This document shows, one piece after another, positions 18,486 to 27,939 of a DNA stretch of 64,000 bases (its first letter is position 1; each line of letters begins with the position of its first letter). Source of the DNA: Neptunomonas qingdaonensis (lineage in GTDB: Bacteria > Pseudomonadota > Gammaproteobacteria > Pseudomonadales > Balneatricaceae); the NCBI RefSeq assembly GCF_900113275.1, contig NZ_FOOU01000003.1, positions 310,001-374,000 of the forward strand. Direction: 5' to 3'. The notes beneath the pieces were generated by a model. That model saw only the letters and a list, made by a program, of their open reading frames with translations, made no database searches and was not told where the DNA came from. The translations under genes and the position numbers were made by a program.

Positions 18486-18555
18486 TGGATATATCTCAAA
18501 GGGTCGTGTGGCGAATTGGAATTCTGTCAGTGTGGATATATTTTATAGCAGAAAA

Positions 18556-18587
18556 CAAAAAGCCTCTGCAGTGCAGAGGCTTTTTTT
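18556..18587 (-). terminator. Intrinsic terminator after phaC
   Basis: The arms AGCCTCTG and CAGAGGCT around a five-base loop are flanked by A and T runs, so it works in either direction. It lies 17 bp beyond the phaC stop and ahead of the MATE gene. Confidence 0.9.
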
Positions 18588-18603
18588 AGTACAGACGAGT
18601 CTG

Positions 18604-20340
18604 TTATTCGATGCGTACTGTTACATAACGACCTGGAGCCGGCTCAATAGCTTTGTTATCGGCATTGCCATAATCTGCTGGAGCGTCGACTTTTTTGCCG
18701 CCACGCTTCTTTTGCCACTCAGACCAGTTTGGCCACCATGAGCCTTCAACGCGCTCTGCGGTTTCAAGCCAGTGATCAGAACCTTGTCCCATTTCACCTT
18801 TGATCCAGTAGTTACGACGGTTTTTAGAAGCAGGGTTAATCACCCCGGCAACATGACCGCTTGCGCCCAGCACAAATTCAACATTACTGAAGTTCTCAGC
18901 GCCGGTGAAAGTACCTTTCCATGGAGCGATATGGTCTTCAATCGTCGATAGGAAGTAGCACGGAGTTTTAATGCGGCCCAAGTCAATTGGAGATCCGCAG
19001 ATCGTCAGTGCATCTTTCTCAACCAGTTTGTTTTCCAGATACATGTTGTTGATGTAGAAAGTGTACATCTCAGCTGGCAGGTTAGTTGAGTCACCATTCC
19101 AGTAGAGGATATCAAATGGAGGCGGTGTCTGACCTTTCAGATAGTTGTTAACAACATATGACCAGATCAGGTCATTAGAACGCAGCATGTTGAACGACGT
19201 TGCTAGTTCTTTACCTGACAAGTAGCCTTGATTATTGACCTTGTTCTCAAGTTTTTTGACTTGCTGTTCATCAAGGAACACACACAGGTCACCTGGATCA
19301 CGGAAGTCAGTCAGCGTGGTCAGGAAGGTTGCTGATGCAACGCTGGTGTCTTTACGGTGTGCTAGTACTGCCAAGGCTGAAGCCAGCAGCGTTCCACCTA
19401 TACACCAGGCAACTGCATTGACTTTAGGTGATCCGGAAATCTCTTTAACCTTGTCAATTGCTGTGATAACACCTTTGCCAACATAGTCATCCCAGCTGAT
19501 ATTGCCCTGCTCAATGCTTGGGTTAATCCAGGAAACTAAGAAAACTGTCTGGCCTTCATCAACACAGAACTTAACGTATGAATTGTGCTCTTGAAGGTCA
19601 AGAATATAAAACTTATTGATACATGGAGGCACAATAAGCGTTGGCTTTTCATAAACCTGTTCAGTCGATGGCTTGTATTGAATAAGCTGGAACATATCGT
19701 TTTCGAAAACAACAGCGCCTTTTGATGTCGCAATATTTTCACCTAAGACGAAAGCGCTCTCATCTGTCATCGAGATGCGGCCTTTCTCGATATCGCCCAT
19801 AAGGTTTTGCAGGCCGTCTACCAGACTTTTACCTTTTGTTTCTAACGCCTGTTGTAAAACTTCAGGGTTAGTAATGGCAAAGTTAGTAGGAGACATCGCA
19901 TCAATATACTGCTGCGTGTAGAATTCAAGCTTGCGTTGCTCACTCTCTGACAGATTGGCATTGGATGCCATGTTCTGCAACATACCCGAGCCTAGTAGGT
20001 AAGACTGCTTGATGTAACTGAAGATAGGGTTAGTTGACCACACTTCTGCATTGAAGCGACGATCAGCAGGGGCAGCGGTAGCTTGTGCTCCACTCTGGCC
20101 GGTTAACAGACCTTTCCACAAGTTCATCTGAGCTTGCTGATAATCTGTAATTGCCTTTATCCATACCGTTGGGTCTTCTAGTGAACGTGTTGCAAGCTCT
20201 GACCAAGATTGTGTGAATTGAGAAAAAACGTCATCGCCACCCGCTTTAGTGTAATTTTCGAGGAGCTTTTGAGTTTCCTGGTTGACGTAGTTGATGAACT
20301 CTTGAGGATTCGTAAGCTTGTCGTTACTATTTTTTTCCAT
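18604..20340 (-). CDS. phaC: Class I poly(3-hydroxyalkanoate) synthase PhaC
   Basis: This granule-associated enzyme polymerises (R)-3-hydroxyacyl-CoA into PHA storage polymer. Its 578 residues (C. necator PhaC has 589) hold an N-terminal PhaC domain and an alpha/beta hydrolase fold. The lipase-like box is AWCIGG with nucleophile Cys313; Asp469 (TIEDHIAPW) and His496 (ASGHVAGV) complete the triad. The size and the lack of a neighbouring phaE or phaR indicate class I. The ribosome site AGAAGG precedes the ATG. No phaA, phaB or phasin gene is in the window, and it is a single-gene unit with its own terminator. Confidence 0.96.
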   Translation of the reverse strand: MEKNSNDKLTNPQEFINYVNQETQKLLENYTKAGGDDVFSQFTQSWSELATRSLEDPTVWIKAITDYQQAQMNLWKGLLTGQSGAQATAAPADRRFNAEVWSTNPIFSYIKQSYLLGSGMLQNMASNANLSESEQRKLEFYTQQYIDAMSPTNFAITNPEVLQQALETKGKSLVDGLQNLMGDIEKGRISMTDESAFVLGENIATSKGAVVFENDMFQLIQYKPSTEQVYEKPTLIVPPCINKFYILDLQEHNSYVKFCVDEGQTVFLVSWINPSIEQGNISWDDYVGKGVITAIDKVKEISGSPKVNAVAWCIGGTLLASALAVLAHRKDTSVASATFLTTLTDFRDPGDLCVFLDEQQVKKLENKVNNQGYLSGKELATSFNMLRSNDLIWSYVVNNYLKGQTPPPFDILYWNGDSTNLPAEMYTFYINNMYLENKLVEKDALTICGSPIDLGRIKTPCYFLSTIEDHIAPWKGTFTGAENFSNVEFVLGASGHVAGVINPASKNRRNYWIKGEMGQGSDHWLETAERVEGSWWPNWSEWQKKRGGKKVDAPADYGNADNKAIEPAPGRYVTVRIE

Positions 20341-20525
20341 GAAACTACCTTCTTGCTGAAAATCTGTTGGTTGCCCAGCTATTACCTAGGTGTCGATTTG
20401 ACGTTTTTCAGATTGTTGTTAACAGTTTACTATATTCGGTTTCTGAACGGTTTATGAATGATTGTTCAGCATATCCTTGCAGCTACAGCGTGCGCAAGTA
20501 TTATGGGGCCGCTCATAATAGTACT

Positions 20526-22028
20526 TTAGCCTTGTTTCTCTGCATGATGCTGATCAATCATAGCATCGATATGTTGCAAAATTTTGTAACTCTCATCTTC
20601 TGCGCGAGCCATTGAATCAATGATCTCTTGCTTAATGCTTTGATTGTTGCCCCAGTCAGCATCACGTAATGATACTGCATTTTGTATCGCAAGGTGCACA
20701 GCCTCATGAGGTCCATCTAGTTTTGAATAGGCTGCAGTATTACTGAAATAGTCTGCGCCCGGACCCTCATAGTACCACTTTCCGAGACGACATTCATGAT
20801 GCGTGACTGAAGTCGCTGATATTTCATCATGTCGATCCATAGAATGATCGAGTGCTATATAGCCATTTTGCTTGAAAATGACGTGGTCGGCTTTGACTAA
20901 TGAGCCAAAGGCTCTGTCTTTAGTATTCTCTATCGCACGTAATGTTTCATCTGCCCCCGTTGCAAATGCATCGAATTGCTCTTTGAATCCCGATACTATT
21001 GAGCCTGCTTGTGTCGACAAGGTGTTGGAATGATTTGCCTGGGTAATCATTTCGTCAACGTGCAGGCTAAAGTTTGTAATGGTTGATGTAACCTCTACAG
21101 CGGCCGCTTTGGTTCGGCGTGAAAGTGCTTTCACTTCATCGGCAACGACGGCAAATCCGCGCCCTTGTTCGCCGGCCCTGGCTGCTTCAATGGCAGCATT
21201 GAGTGCAAGAAGATTGGTTTGATCGGCAATGTCTGTAATTATGGACAGTGACTCTGTGATTTTTGCACTGTCTTCTCCGAGTCTGCCTACTACTTGTGCG
21301 ATAGAGTTGATAGTGGAAGATATGTTCTCCAGAGCGCTGACCATCTGACTGACCGACTGTTGGCTGTTTTGTGCCGCTTCTCCGTTTTCCTTAACAATCG
21401 ACTCCACCTGAATCATCTCTTCACTGATGCGTATTAAATCGTTTTGTGTTTGTCGCAGGTTTTTAATTAAATGTTTTCCGTTGAGCGAGTGTAGTTCTGA
21501 ATGTAAGGCATTTGCGGCGATCATATCCGTGCCTTTTTGCATGTCGCTCAGCGCCGAGTTGATATTGCTCAATGACTGTTTTAGTAAACCCGGGAGTCCT
21601 TGGTGTAGCGCAGGACGCCCATAGTCACCTCGGGAAACATGACTGAAGCAAGCGTCTACTTCTTTGAAATAGGACTCTACTTTGTCAAGAAAGTCGTTGA
21701 CCTCCCAGGCTACCTTACCTACTTCACCCAGCTTTGCGGTGCGGGTGATGCGTACATGGAATTCCCCTTGATTTGCTTGCCTCAGTGTATCGTGGATGCG
21801 TTGCAGGGCATTGAATACATTGCTCATTTTTATCATCAGGCGATAAGCAAGGTAGCTTGTTATAAGCGGGGGTATCAGCCAGATAGCATTCATATCGTAG
21901 ACTAGGGTGACGTAACAGGAACTCATCACTGATATCGCAATGAAACTAAAACAGTAGCCTTTAATATGTGCATTCAGAAAAGGAGTTCCGGCACTGACCC
22001 CCGATTGTTGAGGATGGTGGATGCTCAT
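20526..22028 (-). CDS. Methyl-accepting chemotaxis protein with C-terminal zinc-binding (CZB) domain
   Basis: A 500-residue signalling protein. It has two hydrophobic segments (about 26-45 and 48-65) with almost no periplasmic part, a HAMP-like region, then the MCP signalling domain with the conserved hairpin tip ([20 protein letters not shown]). The C-terminal 130 residues form a CZB domain with the Cys/His signature [14 protein letters not shown]. Its ATG overlaps the stop of the upstream PAS gene (ATGA). That gene resembles the sensor half of Aer, so the pair may act as a split energy or redox receptor. CZB domains bind zinc and may respond to oxidants. Confidence 0.9.
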   Translation of the reverse strand: MSIHHPQQSGVSAGTPFLNAHIKGYCFSFIAISVMSSCYVTLVYDMNAIWLIPPLITSYLAYRLMIKMSNVFNALQRIHDTLRQANQGEFHVRITRTAKLGEVGKVAWEVNDFLDKVESYFKEVDACFSHVSRGDYGRPALHQGLPGLLKQSLSNINSALSDMQKGTDMIAANALHSELHSLNGKHLIKNLRQTQNDLIRISEEMIQVESIVKENGEAAQNSQQSVSQMVSALENISSTINSIAQVVGRLGEDSAKITESLSIITDIADQTNLLALNAAIEAARAGEQGRGFAVVADEVKALSRRTKAAAVEVTSTITNFSLHVDEMITQANHSNTLSTQAGSIVSGFKEQFDAFATGADETLRAIENTKDRAFGSLVKADHVIFKQNGYIALDHSMDRHDEISATSVTHHECRLGKWYYEGPGADYFSNTAAYSKLDGPHEAVHLAIQNAVSLRDADWGNNQSIKQEIIDSMARAEDESYKILQHIDAMIDQHHAEKQG

Positions 22029-22564
22029 GCATGCTCCTCTGTTTTATTCAAGCTTAGTATCAGATGAGGGTAACTCGTATTGAGAGAGTGCAATGTGTCG
22101 TTAAGGTAGGCCAGCGAGTGAGCTATTGCCTCTTTGGTGCTGCTGTTGTTCTCGATCTGTAGCATTTCTTGATAGATCGGTTTTATCGTATTAATGGCAA
22201 GCCGGGAAGGTTTTCTTCTGGCAGAGTAGTAGCCTCTTAATTGGCCGCGGGTGTCAAAGTCGGGAGTAACATTCACAAAAACCCAATAATAACTTCCGTC
22301 TTTACAGAGGTTTTTGACATAGCCGAAAAATTCTTCCCCTTGCTGTAAGGTGTTCCATAGCAATTGAAAAGCGCCTCTGGGCATGTCTGGATGTCGAATG
22401 ATATTGTGTTGTTTGCCGAGTAATTCTGCTTCTGCATACCCTGCAATTGCCATGAAAGTACGATTAACGTAAGTGATAATCCCTTTGGTGTCTGTTTTGC
22501 TGACAATAAATTCATTATCAGCCAGAACTACTTCATGGTCGATGGGTGTGATGTTTGGCTTCAT
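22025..22564 (-). CDS. Aer-like PAS domain protein
   Basis: A 179-residue cytoplasmic protein with one PAS domain (about 15-125). The sequence [21 protein letters not shown] is typical of FAD-binding Aer PAS domains and is followed by the usual [10 protein letters not shown]. The last 50 residues are helical with no membrane segment. It overlaps the CZB-type MCP gene by 4 bp, so they are translated together. It probably passes a redox signal to that receptor; this is inferred from gene order. Confidence 0.85.
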   Translation of the reverse strand: MKPNITPIDHEVVLADNEFIVSKTDTKGIITYVNRTFMAIAGYAEAELLGKQHNIIRHPDMPRGAFQLLWNTLQQGEEFFGYVKNLCKDGSYYWVFVNVTPDFDTRGQLRGYYSARRKPSRLAINTIKPIYQEMLQIENNSSTKEAIAHSLAYLNDTLHSLNTSYPHLILSLNKTEEHA

Positions 22565-22681
22565 AGATTAGGTCTCTATAAAGAGAGAGTTTAAGTCACT
22601 GAATGGCTTGATTATTTAAGAAACAATCTATGCTTAAGGTTAGCAGAAGTGCCATAATCTGCATGAAAATATGTAAAACAG

Positions 22682-22939
22682 ATGGAAAAATACGTGCCCA
22701 TGCAGAATTTTATTTTTTTCACGACACAGGGATGCTATCTATGTGAACTGGCTGAGGCCTTGCTTGTTGCTCATCTGGATCCCGATATCCATCAGGTTGA
22801 TGCGCTCGATATAGCTTATGATGACCAGTTGTTAGAAAGCTATGGTGAGCGAATTCCGCTTATAAAAAATGAAGTAACAGGGGCTGAGTTGGGGTGGCCC
22901 TTTGATGCAGGGCAATTGTTAGATTTTATTGGTCAGTGA
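22682..22939 (+). CDS. Glutaredoxin-family (DUF836-like) thiol protein
   Basis: An 85-residue protein with a glutaredoxin-like fold: strand FIFFTTQ, the active-site motif Cys18-x2-Cys21 (GCYLCE), and a Pro-containing region ERIPLIKNE. This matches the short glutaredoxin-like proteins of Gammaproteobacteria with no defined partner. Met7 (22700) may be the true start, since neither ATG has a strong ribosome site. It is a lone plus-strand gene between minus-strand units. Confidence 0.8.
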   Translation: MEKYVPMQNFIFFTTQGCYLCELAEALLVAHLDPDIHQVDALDIAYDDQLLESYGERIPLIKNEVTGAELGWPFDAGQLLDFIGQ

Positions 22940-22959
22940 TGGATTTAACCTGATCGAAC

Positions 22960-23748
22960 TCAGATGTTGAAAAGTCGTCGGGTGTTTTCGGTTGTTTGCA
23001 TCGAAAGCTCTTCAAAAGTAATGTCGCGCAGGCGGGCAATCGTCATTGCAATGTGTTGCAGAAAGGCCGGCTCATTGCGTCCTTTTTTAGGTTTGATGGC
23101 CAGATCCCTGGGCAGTAGGTAGGGCGCATCTGTTTCTAGTAATAAACGTTCAGGGGGGATCTCTTTCACCAGAGATTTGAGTGGTAGTCCTCTTCTTTCA
23201 TCACAAATCCAGCCAGTGATTCCAATATAGAATCCTAAATCAAGGTAGTTGAATAAGGCGTTCTTATCCCCGGTAAAACAGTGCAGTACTGCTCCTTTTA
23301 GTTGTTGGCTATGCGGTTTAAGTAGTTGAACCTGTTTTTCAGTGGCATCGCGCTCATGCAGGAATAAAGGGAGTCGGGTAGATTTTGCGAGCTCTATTTG
23401 TTGCTCAAACGCGATGATTTGTTCTTCTGGTGTAGAAAAATTGCGGTTGAAATCGAGGCCGGTTTCACCAATAGCGACAATGCAACTTTGTTTGCTCAAT
23501 GACGCCAGGTCCTCCATGACAATATCCGTCATTGATGACGCGTCATGCGGGTGGACGCCGGTTGTCGCAAACAGAAAGCCAGGATGCTGTTGGCATAGGG
23601 CAATGGCTTGTCTGGATGATGCCAAAGATGTTCCGGTAATGAGCATCGCACTGATGTGCGATGCTTTAGCTCTATTGATGACGTCGTCAATGTCGTGTTG
23701 AAAACGTTTGTCTGTTAAGTTTACGCCAATATCAATAAGTTCCGTCAT
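22960..23748 (-). CDS. tatD: TatD-family metal-dependent deoxyribonuclease
   Basis: A 262-residue cytoplasmic TIM-barrel metalloenzyme with 3'-5' DNase activity in the family. Metal ligands appear in TTGVHPHDA, IGETGLDFNRNF, HCFTGD and ETDAPYLLP. The start MTELIDIGVNLTDKRF with LTDKRF (rather than LDFPKY) marks the TatD branch, not YcfH or YjjV. It follows slt by 5 bp, so the two are likely one unit. A TatD-associated radical SAM gene lies about 36 kb away. Confidence 0.93.
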   Translation of the reverse strand: MTELIDIGVNLTDKRFQHDIDDVINRAKASHISAMLITGTSLASSRQAIALCQQHPGFLFATTGVHPHDASSMTDIVMEDLASLSKQSCIVAIGETGLDFNRNFSTPEEQIIAFEQQIELAKSTRLPLFLHERDATEKQVQLLKPHSQQLKGAVLHCFTGDKNALFNYLDLGFYIGITGWICDERRGLPLKSLVKEIPPERLLLETDAPYLLPRDLAIKPKKGRNEPAFLQHIAMTIARLRDITFEELSMQTTENTRRLFNI

Positions 23749-23753
23749 GCCTA

Positions 23754-25730
23754 TCAGAGCGTCGGTTGCTGGCGTGGTTTAGCGTCACTATTTAGCGCTA
23801 GCGATGCCGATTCACGTTTGTTGAACAGGCTGGTGCTTCTTGATGCCATCACATCGTAGATAACGCTGAAAGCTAATACATTTTGTACATAGTTCCGGGT
23901 TTCATCGAAAGGAATGGTTTCAATCCACGCATCCAATGGTAAGTCGCCTCTGGCTTGTAGCCACCTTTTGACGCGGTGCGGCCCTGCATTATAAGCAGCA
24001 GTAGCATAAGCGCGATTTCCTTCGAATGTTTCCAGTACCTCAGCCAGGTAAGCTGTACCTAATGCAATATTGGTGCGTGGCGTAAAGAGTTCGCTGGGGC
24101 CGCTATATTTAACATCATATCTTTTGGCTGTCATTTTGGCAGTGGCAGGCATCAGCTGCATTAACCCGCGAGCGCCGACTCTTGAGCGTGCTTGCTGATG
24201 AAAGGCACTTTCCTGGCGAGCCACGGCAATAGCCCAGGTTTGATAAATACCTCGCTCGCTGGTTAACTCCTCAAACAGCGAGCTATGCGGGTTAGGGAAT
24301 CTGATATCCAGATCATCCCAGGCCTTTATTCGGGCAGCGCCGCGTATCGCTTGGTCATACCAGCCCCAGTCGTAGGCTATATGGGCCATCGCTAACTGAT
24401 CATTTTCAGAAAGCGTTTTAGTGAGAAGGTTCCATTCAACACGGGCGGCATATTGATAATCAAAAGCCAATAATTCTTTAATACGCTGAACGGCAGGAAG
24501 CGCGCTTATTTTTTTCTTGTGAGCAGCGGTGATGCCTGATGGACGGTGATTCAGGTAAAACGGGTCGTTTGTCAGCTCAGATGCCAGAAAACCATAAAAA
24601 CTTCTCTCTTTGGCTACGTCCGCATAATCGGCTTTTTGTTTTCCCGGGTTGAGGCGTTGTTGAGATGATACTTTCCAATAAGCCCAACGACCTTCTTTTT
24701 TAAGGTCCTCAGGTAATTTTTCGATAAGTGTGAGAACCGCTTGCCAGTCTTGCTTGGCGAGCTCGAGACGAATGCGCCATTCAGTCAGCTTTTCGTGACT
24801 GAACTCCGGATCGAGTTTGGCTAACATCTCATCAGCGTTGTCCCTGAACCCTTTGGCATATCGCATACCAAAGTATTCGTTTGTTTTATCGATAGTCGTT
24901 TGATCAAAAGCTAACCGAGAGCGTTCACGCAGCCATAGATCCGCTGCTGTATTAATATCAGAGCGTGCAATCTGGCGAATCGCATAGGCTGCCATGATTC
25001 CATGCTGCGTATTGTTTGCTGATAATAGTGTGGTATCGGTAATCAGATCCGGTTGCTCTTTAATGCGCCACCATAGCTCGATTTCTTTTTTTTGTGCTGA
25101 TGTTGTTAAAAAGCGTTCCAAATATTTTGCTAATGCAAAGTCTCTTTTATGGATGGCACTCCAGAAGCGTACCTCTGCGACGCTTGGGGTCAGCTGTCCA
25201 CTTTGGATCCATACCGAAAATAACGGATCGCAGGCCTTATTCTGTGAATAGCCAACCTGCCAGAGCTGCTTTGCGGAGGTGAAGGCTTCTTTTGTGTAAC
25301 CGCTTTGGAACTGGGCGTTCGCTAGTTCGCACTGAAAGCGATTACTTTTAATAGGATATTCAGCGTAGGCTTGTATGAATTGTTGCCATTTTTTTTGCTG
25401 CAATAGATTGTCCAGTCTTGCGGTTTGGGCATCTTTTGCGAAGGGTGTTGCCTCGTTGTCTTTAATAAACCGGCTGACTGACTTGTCATCAAGTTGAGCA
25501 ATGTCACGTGTTATCTGTCGTGCATGAAGATAGGGAGCCAGTGGGTAGTTTTTAAGTTCTGCAGTCAACTTATCAGCCAACGAAACGTCGTTTTTTTCGA
25601 AGGCCGTTTTGGCTTTCAGATATAACTGCTGATCAGAGGTGTTGGCCTGTGCTGTAGAGAGAGGAGCAACGAGGCTGAAAGAGGCGCTGACGAGAGCGAC
25701 AGCCGTTAACAGTTTTTTTGTTTTTAACAT
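23754..25730 (-). CDS. slt: Soluble lytic murein transglycosylase (Slt70 type)
   Basis: This periplasmic enzyme cuts the glycan strands of peptidoglycan to give 1,6-anhydro products. Of its 658 residues the first 29 are a signal peptide. A long helical superhelix (U and L domains) follows, and then the C-terminal SLT domain. The catalytic Glu is in VARQESAFHQ, followed by SRVGARGLMQLMPATA and ATAAYNAGPHRVKRW. The length matches E. coli Slt (645). It is paired with tatD. Confidence 0.94.
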   Translation of the reverse strand: MLKTKKLLTAVALVSASFSLVAPLSTAQANTSDQQLYLKAKTAFEKNDVSLADKLTAELKNYPLAPYLHARQITRDIAQLDDKSVSRFIKDNEATPFAKDAQTARLDNLLQQKKWQQFIQAYAEYPIKSNRFQCELANAQFQSGYTKEAFTSAKQLWQVGYSQNKACDPLFSVWIQSGQLTPSVAEVRFWSAIHKRDFALAKYLERFLTTSAQKKEIELWWRIKEQPDLITDTTLLSANNTQHGIMAAYAIRQIARSDINTAADLWLRERSRLAFDQTTIDKTNEYFGMRYAKGFRDNADEMLAKLDPEFSHEKLTEWRIRLELAKQDWQAVLTLIEKLPEDLKKEGRWAYWKVSSQQRLNPGKQKADYADVAKERSFYGFLASELTNDPFYLNHRPSGITAAHKKKISALPAVQRIKELLAFDYQYAARVEWNLLTKTLSENDQLAMAHIAYDWGWYDQAIRGAARIKAWDDLDIRFPNPHSSLFEELTSERGIYQTWAIAVARQESAFHQQARSRVGARGLMQLMPATAKMTAKRYDVKYSGPSELFTPRTNIALGTAYLAEVLETFEGNRAYATAAYNAGPHRVKRWLQARGDLPLDAWIETIPFDETRNYVQNVLAFSVIYDVMASRSTSLFNKRESASLALNSDAKPRQQPTL

Positions 25731-25896
25731 TTTGTTATGCGCCTAGAGTTGAGTCAGTTATACCTAAGTGTAAAACAGCTTTGCAGAAAAAGGTAATAGA
25801 TTAAAAAACTTTTATAGATATTCAATTCTTAGAAGTAGGTTTGACGTTTTGTTGTATAAAAAATAATCTCCCTCGTGCTTGTTTAGGTATTATGAA

Positions 25897-25929
25897 AAAA
25901 CACAGCTGAAAAATATTCAGCTGTGTTTT
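25897..25929 (-). terminator. Intrinsic terminator after the 2OG-Fe dioxygenase gene
   Basis: The perfect 13-bp arms AAAACACAGCTGA (25897-25909) and TCAGCTGTGTTTT (25917-25929) with a seven-base loop are followed on the minus strand by a T run. It ends 12 bp beyond the stop codon and ahead of slt. Confidence 0.9.
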
Positions 25930-25940
25930 GAAAATCAAAA

Positions 25941-26732
25941 TTATCCGTTATTAAGGACCGCCTCCGGGAAGTGCTGACGTAATACTTTATTTTGGAATGG
26001 GTCGTTAAATCGACTATTAATAATGATAATGAATCGTTCAAAGGGGATCTTATTGTTGAGCGGCTCAACCCTTGTTATATTGTGGAAGATTTCATTGTCT
26101 TTTATATGTATTACTTCACCCGGCGCTAATGTGGTTTCTGTTATTTGATGATGGCCTGCTTTATCGCTGTAAAGGCTATTCGATCCTCCTGTTACATTCT
26201 GTCTGTTTATCACTAAAATACTTAAAAAATGACTGCCGTCCTGATGAATACCCTGTCCCTGTAATGGGTCCAGGAGCTGGTTCCCTTTAACCCCATTAAT
26301 TTGCATGAGAATAGGTTCTTTCGGCTGTATTTTCCATAGATCCGCCCACGCTTTGACAAACTCCTGAACATCCTCTCTTTGTAAAAACTCTTCCTCCAGA
26401 GCAGGGTAGTGGCGTAATTTGTCGGCCATGGTTTTCGCATCGTTATATTTCCCCCCTTGAGCCATAGGGCAGTCGTGCAACGTATTGATATGGCCTGAAT
26501 CATCAAGGTAAAGCCATGACATGCTTTTCCAACGGGTATCAACATAGGGGTCTTTTGGTAAGTTCTGCAGATAAGGTTGCCACTGCGCTAAGTTTATATG
26601 TTCCTCAATATTTGTTTTGCTCCAACTGCCTTCTAAAATATCCTGTTTTACATGAGATTCCCAGTAAGGGAGTTTTCCTAATAGAGGCTGTTGAATGGAC
26701 GACCGGATATAATCTATATGGGTGTTTTTCAT
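25941..26732 (-). CDS. 2OG-Fe(II) dioxygenase family protein (PF10014-like)
   Basis: A 263-residue cytoplasmic protein of the 2OG-Fe dioxygenase family that includes bacterial amino-acid hydroxylases such as L-isoleucine dioxygenase. Likely iron ligands are His163 and Asp165 (GIHQDGSH) and His217 (IFHNITRV), with Arg233 (FERFIIIINSR) placed to bind 2-oxoglutarate. All are intact. It stands alone with its own terminator and a 400-bp upstream gap, so context gives no clue to substrate. A free amino acid is a guess from the family only. Confidence 0.78.
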   Translation of the reverse strand: MKNTHIDYIRSSIQQPLLGKLPYWESHVKQDILEGSWSKTNIEEHINLAQWQPYLQNLPKDPYVDTRWKSMSWLYLDDSGHINTLHDCPMAQGGKYNDAKTMADKLRHYPALEEEFLQREDVQEFVKAWADLWKIQPKEPILMQINGVKGNQLLDPLQGQGIHQDGSHFLSILVINRQNVTGGSNSLYSDKAGHHQITETTLAPGEVIHIKDNEIFHNITRVEPLNNKIPFERFIIIINSRFNDPFQNKVLRQHFPEAVLNNG

Positions 26733-27158
26733 TATTTATTCCGCCTTTCATATGAGTCGATAAGCCTTGCTGCTTATCTTAGAGTAGCAACGAAAAGAAT
26801 AGGAAGAGAGAGTAATTTGGTCGTTTTTTATTAGATAAAGTGAATTAAAACAAAATAATAATCCGACGGCTTTCATAAGGACACGGACGCGTTGAGCAAA
26901 CGTCTATTTGTAATCATGCCTGGGTGCGTTTTTTTCATGGTGGAGGTTCTATAAAGGTGTAGTAAAAATAAAACAGTTTTGTCAGCCAAGGGCAGTGATG
27001 AATAAAACATTGTTATGTTTTCAGATGACAAAATCTATAAAATTGCAGCCTGTGTAATAGTCTTGGTTACTATGCAAAAGTGAACGTGAACGCGAGCTTA
27101 AACTTCAGATGTTGGCTTGCTTTTGCCTGGCTTAATAATCAAACAAAGAGGATTTATA
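26733..27158. other. 426-bp intergenic region without recognised genes
   Basis: AT-rich sequence between the divergent dioxygenase and nucleoside-recognition genes. I see no ORF with a ribosome site, no strong hairpin and no FNR box. It must hold the promoters of both genes, and AAAGAGGA just before 27159 is the ribosome site of the plus-strand gene. Confidence 0.6.
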
Positions 27159-27870
27159 GTGCGAGCGGCATTTTCTGAACTGGGAAGAGATATTTATCAG
27201 GTATCCGTTACTTTGTTTCGCTTAATGATTCCCGTCATTATTGTGGTCAAAATATTGGAAGAACTGGGCGCGGTTGAATATCTGGGGCTGTTTCTTGGGC
27301 CTGTGATGCAGAGTGTCGGTCTGCCTGAGTCGATGGGCTTGGTCTGGGCAACAACCATAGTGACGAATATATATGGAGGCATGTTGGTTTTTTTCTATAT
27401 TCAGCACACTGAAGTGTTAACGGTGGCTCAAATAACGGTACTGTCAATTATGATGCTACTGGCACATGCGCTTCCGGTTGAAGCCCGGATAGCACAGCAA
27501 GCCGGAGTGCGCTTGCGCGTGACATTGTTGCTGAGAGTTGGTGGTGCTTTATTGTTAGGCGTTATGTTGCATCATTTCTATCGTTTTTTTGATTTGTTAC
27601 AAGAGCCCGTCACGCTTATGTGGCAACCAGAAATGCCGGAGCCGGGGATGTTAGCCTGGTCTCTCAGTCAATTAAAAAGTTTACTGATGATTCAAGTGGT
27701 CATCATTGTACTTTTAGCCGCACTTAAAGTATTAAAAGTCATTGGTATAGTTTACTTTTGTGCTATTGGCGGTGTTTACCCGCCTGTTAAATCACTGTCC
27801 AGATGCATTCTGGCGGGCTCATTTGATGAACCGGCATATCCAACCGTTGGCGCCAGCCGAAACCTCTTAA
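27159..27870 (+). pseudogene. Nucleoside-recognition (Gate) domain membrane protein, broken by an apparent out-of-frame internal deletion
   Basis: The intact part starts at GTG 27159 behind AAAGAGGA and gives about 197 residues of a polytopic Gate-domain protein (ELGAVEYLGLFLGPVMQSVG, then TNIYGGMLVFF and AHALPVEARIAQQAG). After LKVIGI near 27749 the reading frame runs into an unrelated tail to a stop at 27896. In the next frame, from 27751, 39 codons (FTFVLLAVFTRLLNHC and on, to TAA at 27868) look like the proper C-terminal helix and tail. Family members have about 310 residues, so roughly 75 residues containing the second Gate half seem missing. The missing-middle reading is inferred from memory of the family. 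Confidence 0.65.
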
Positions 27871-27939
27871 AGAATCCGCTATATTGCTACTGCTAAATTC
27901 GCTAAAATGCTGGCTCATTTTTTCCTTATAGAGAACACC

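Noticed and set aside
26999-27058. 19-codon ORF in the gap before 27159
   Set aside because: No ribosome site, no recognisable features, and a length expected by chance.
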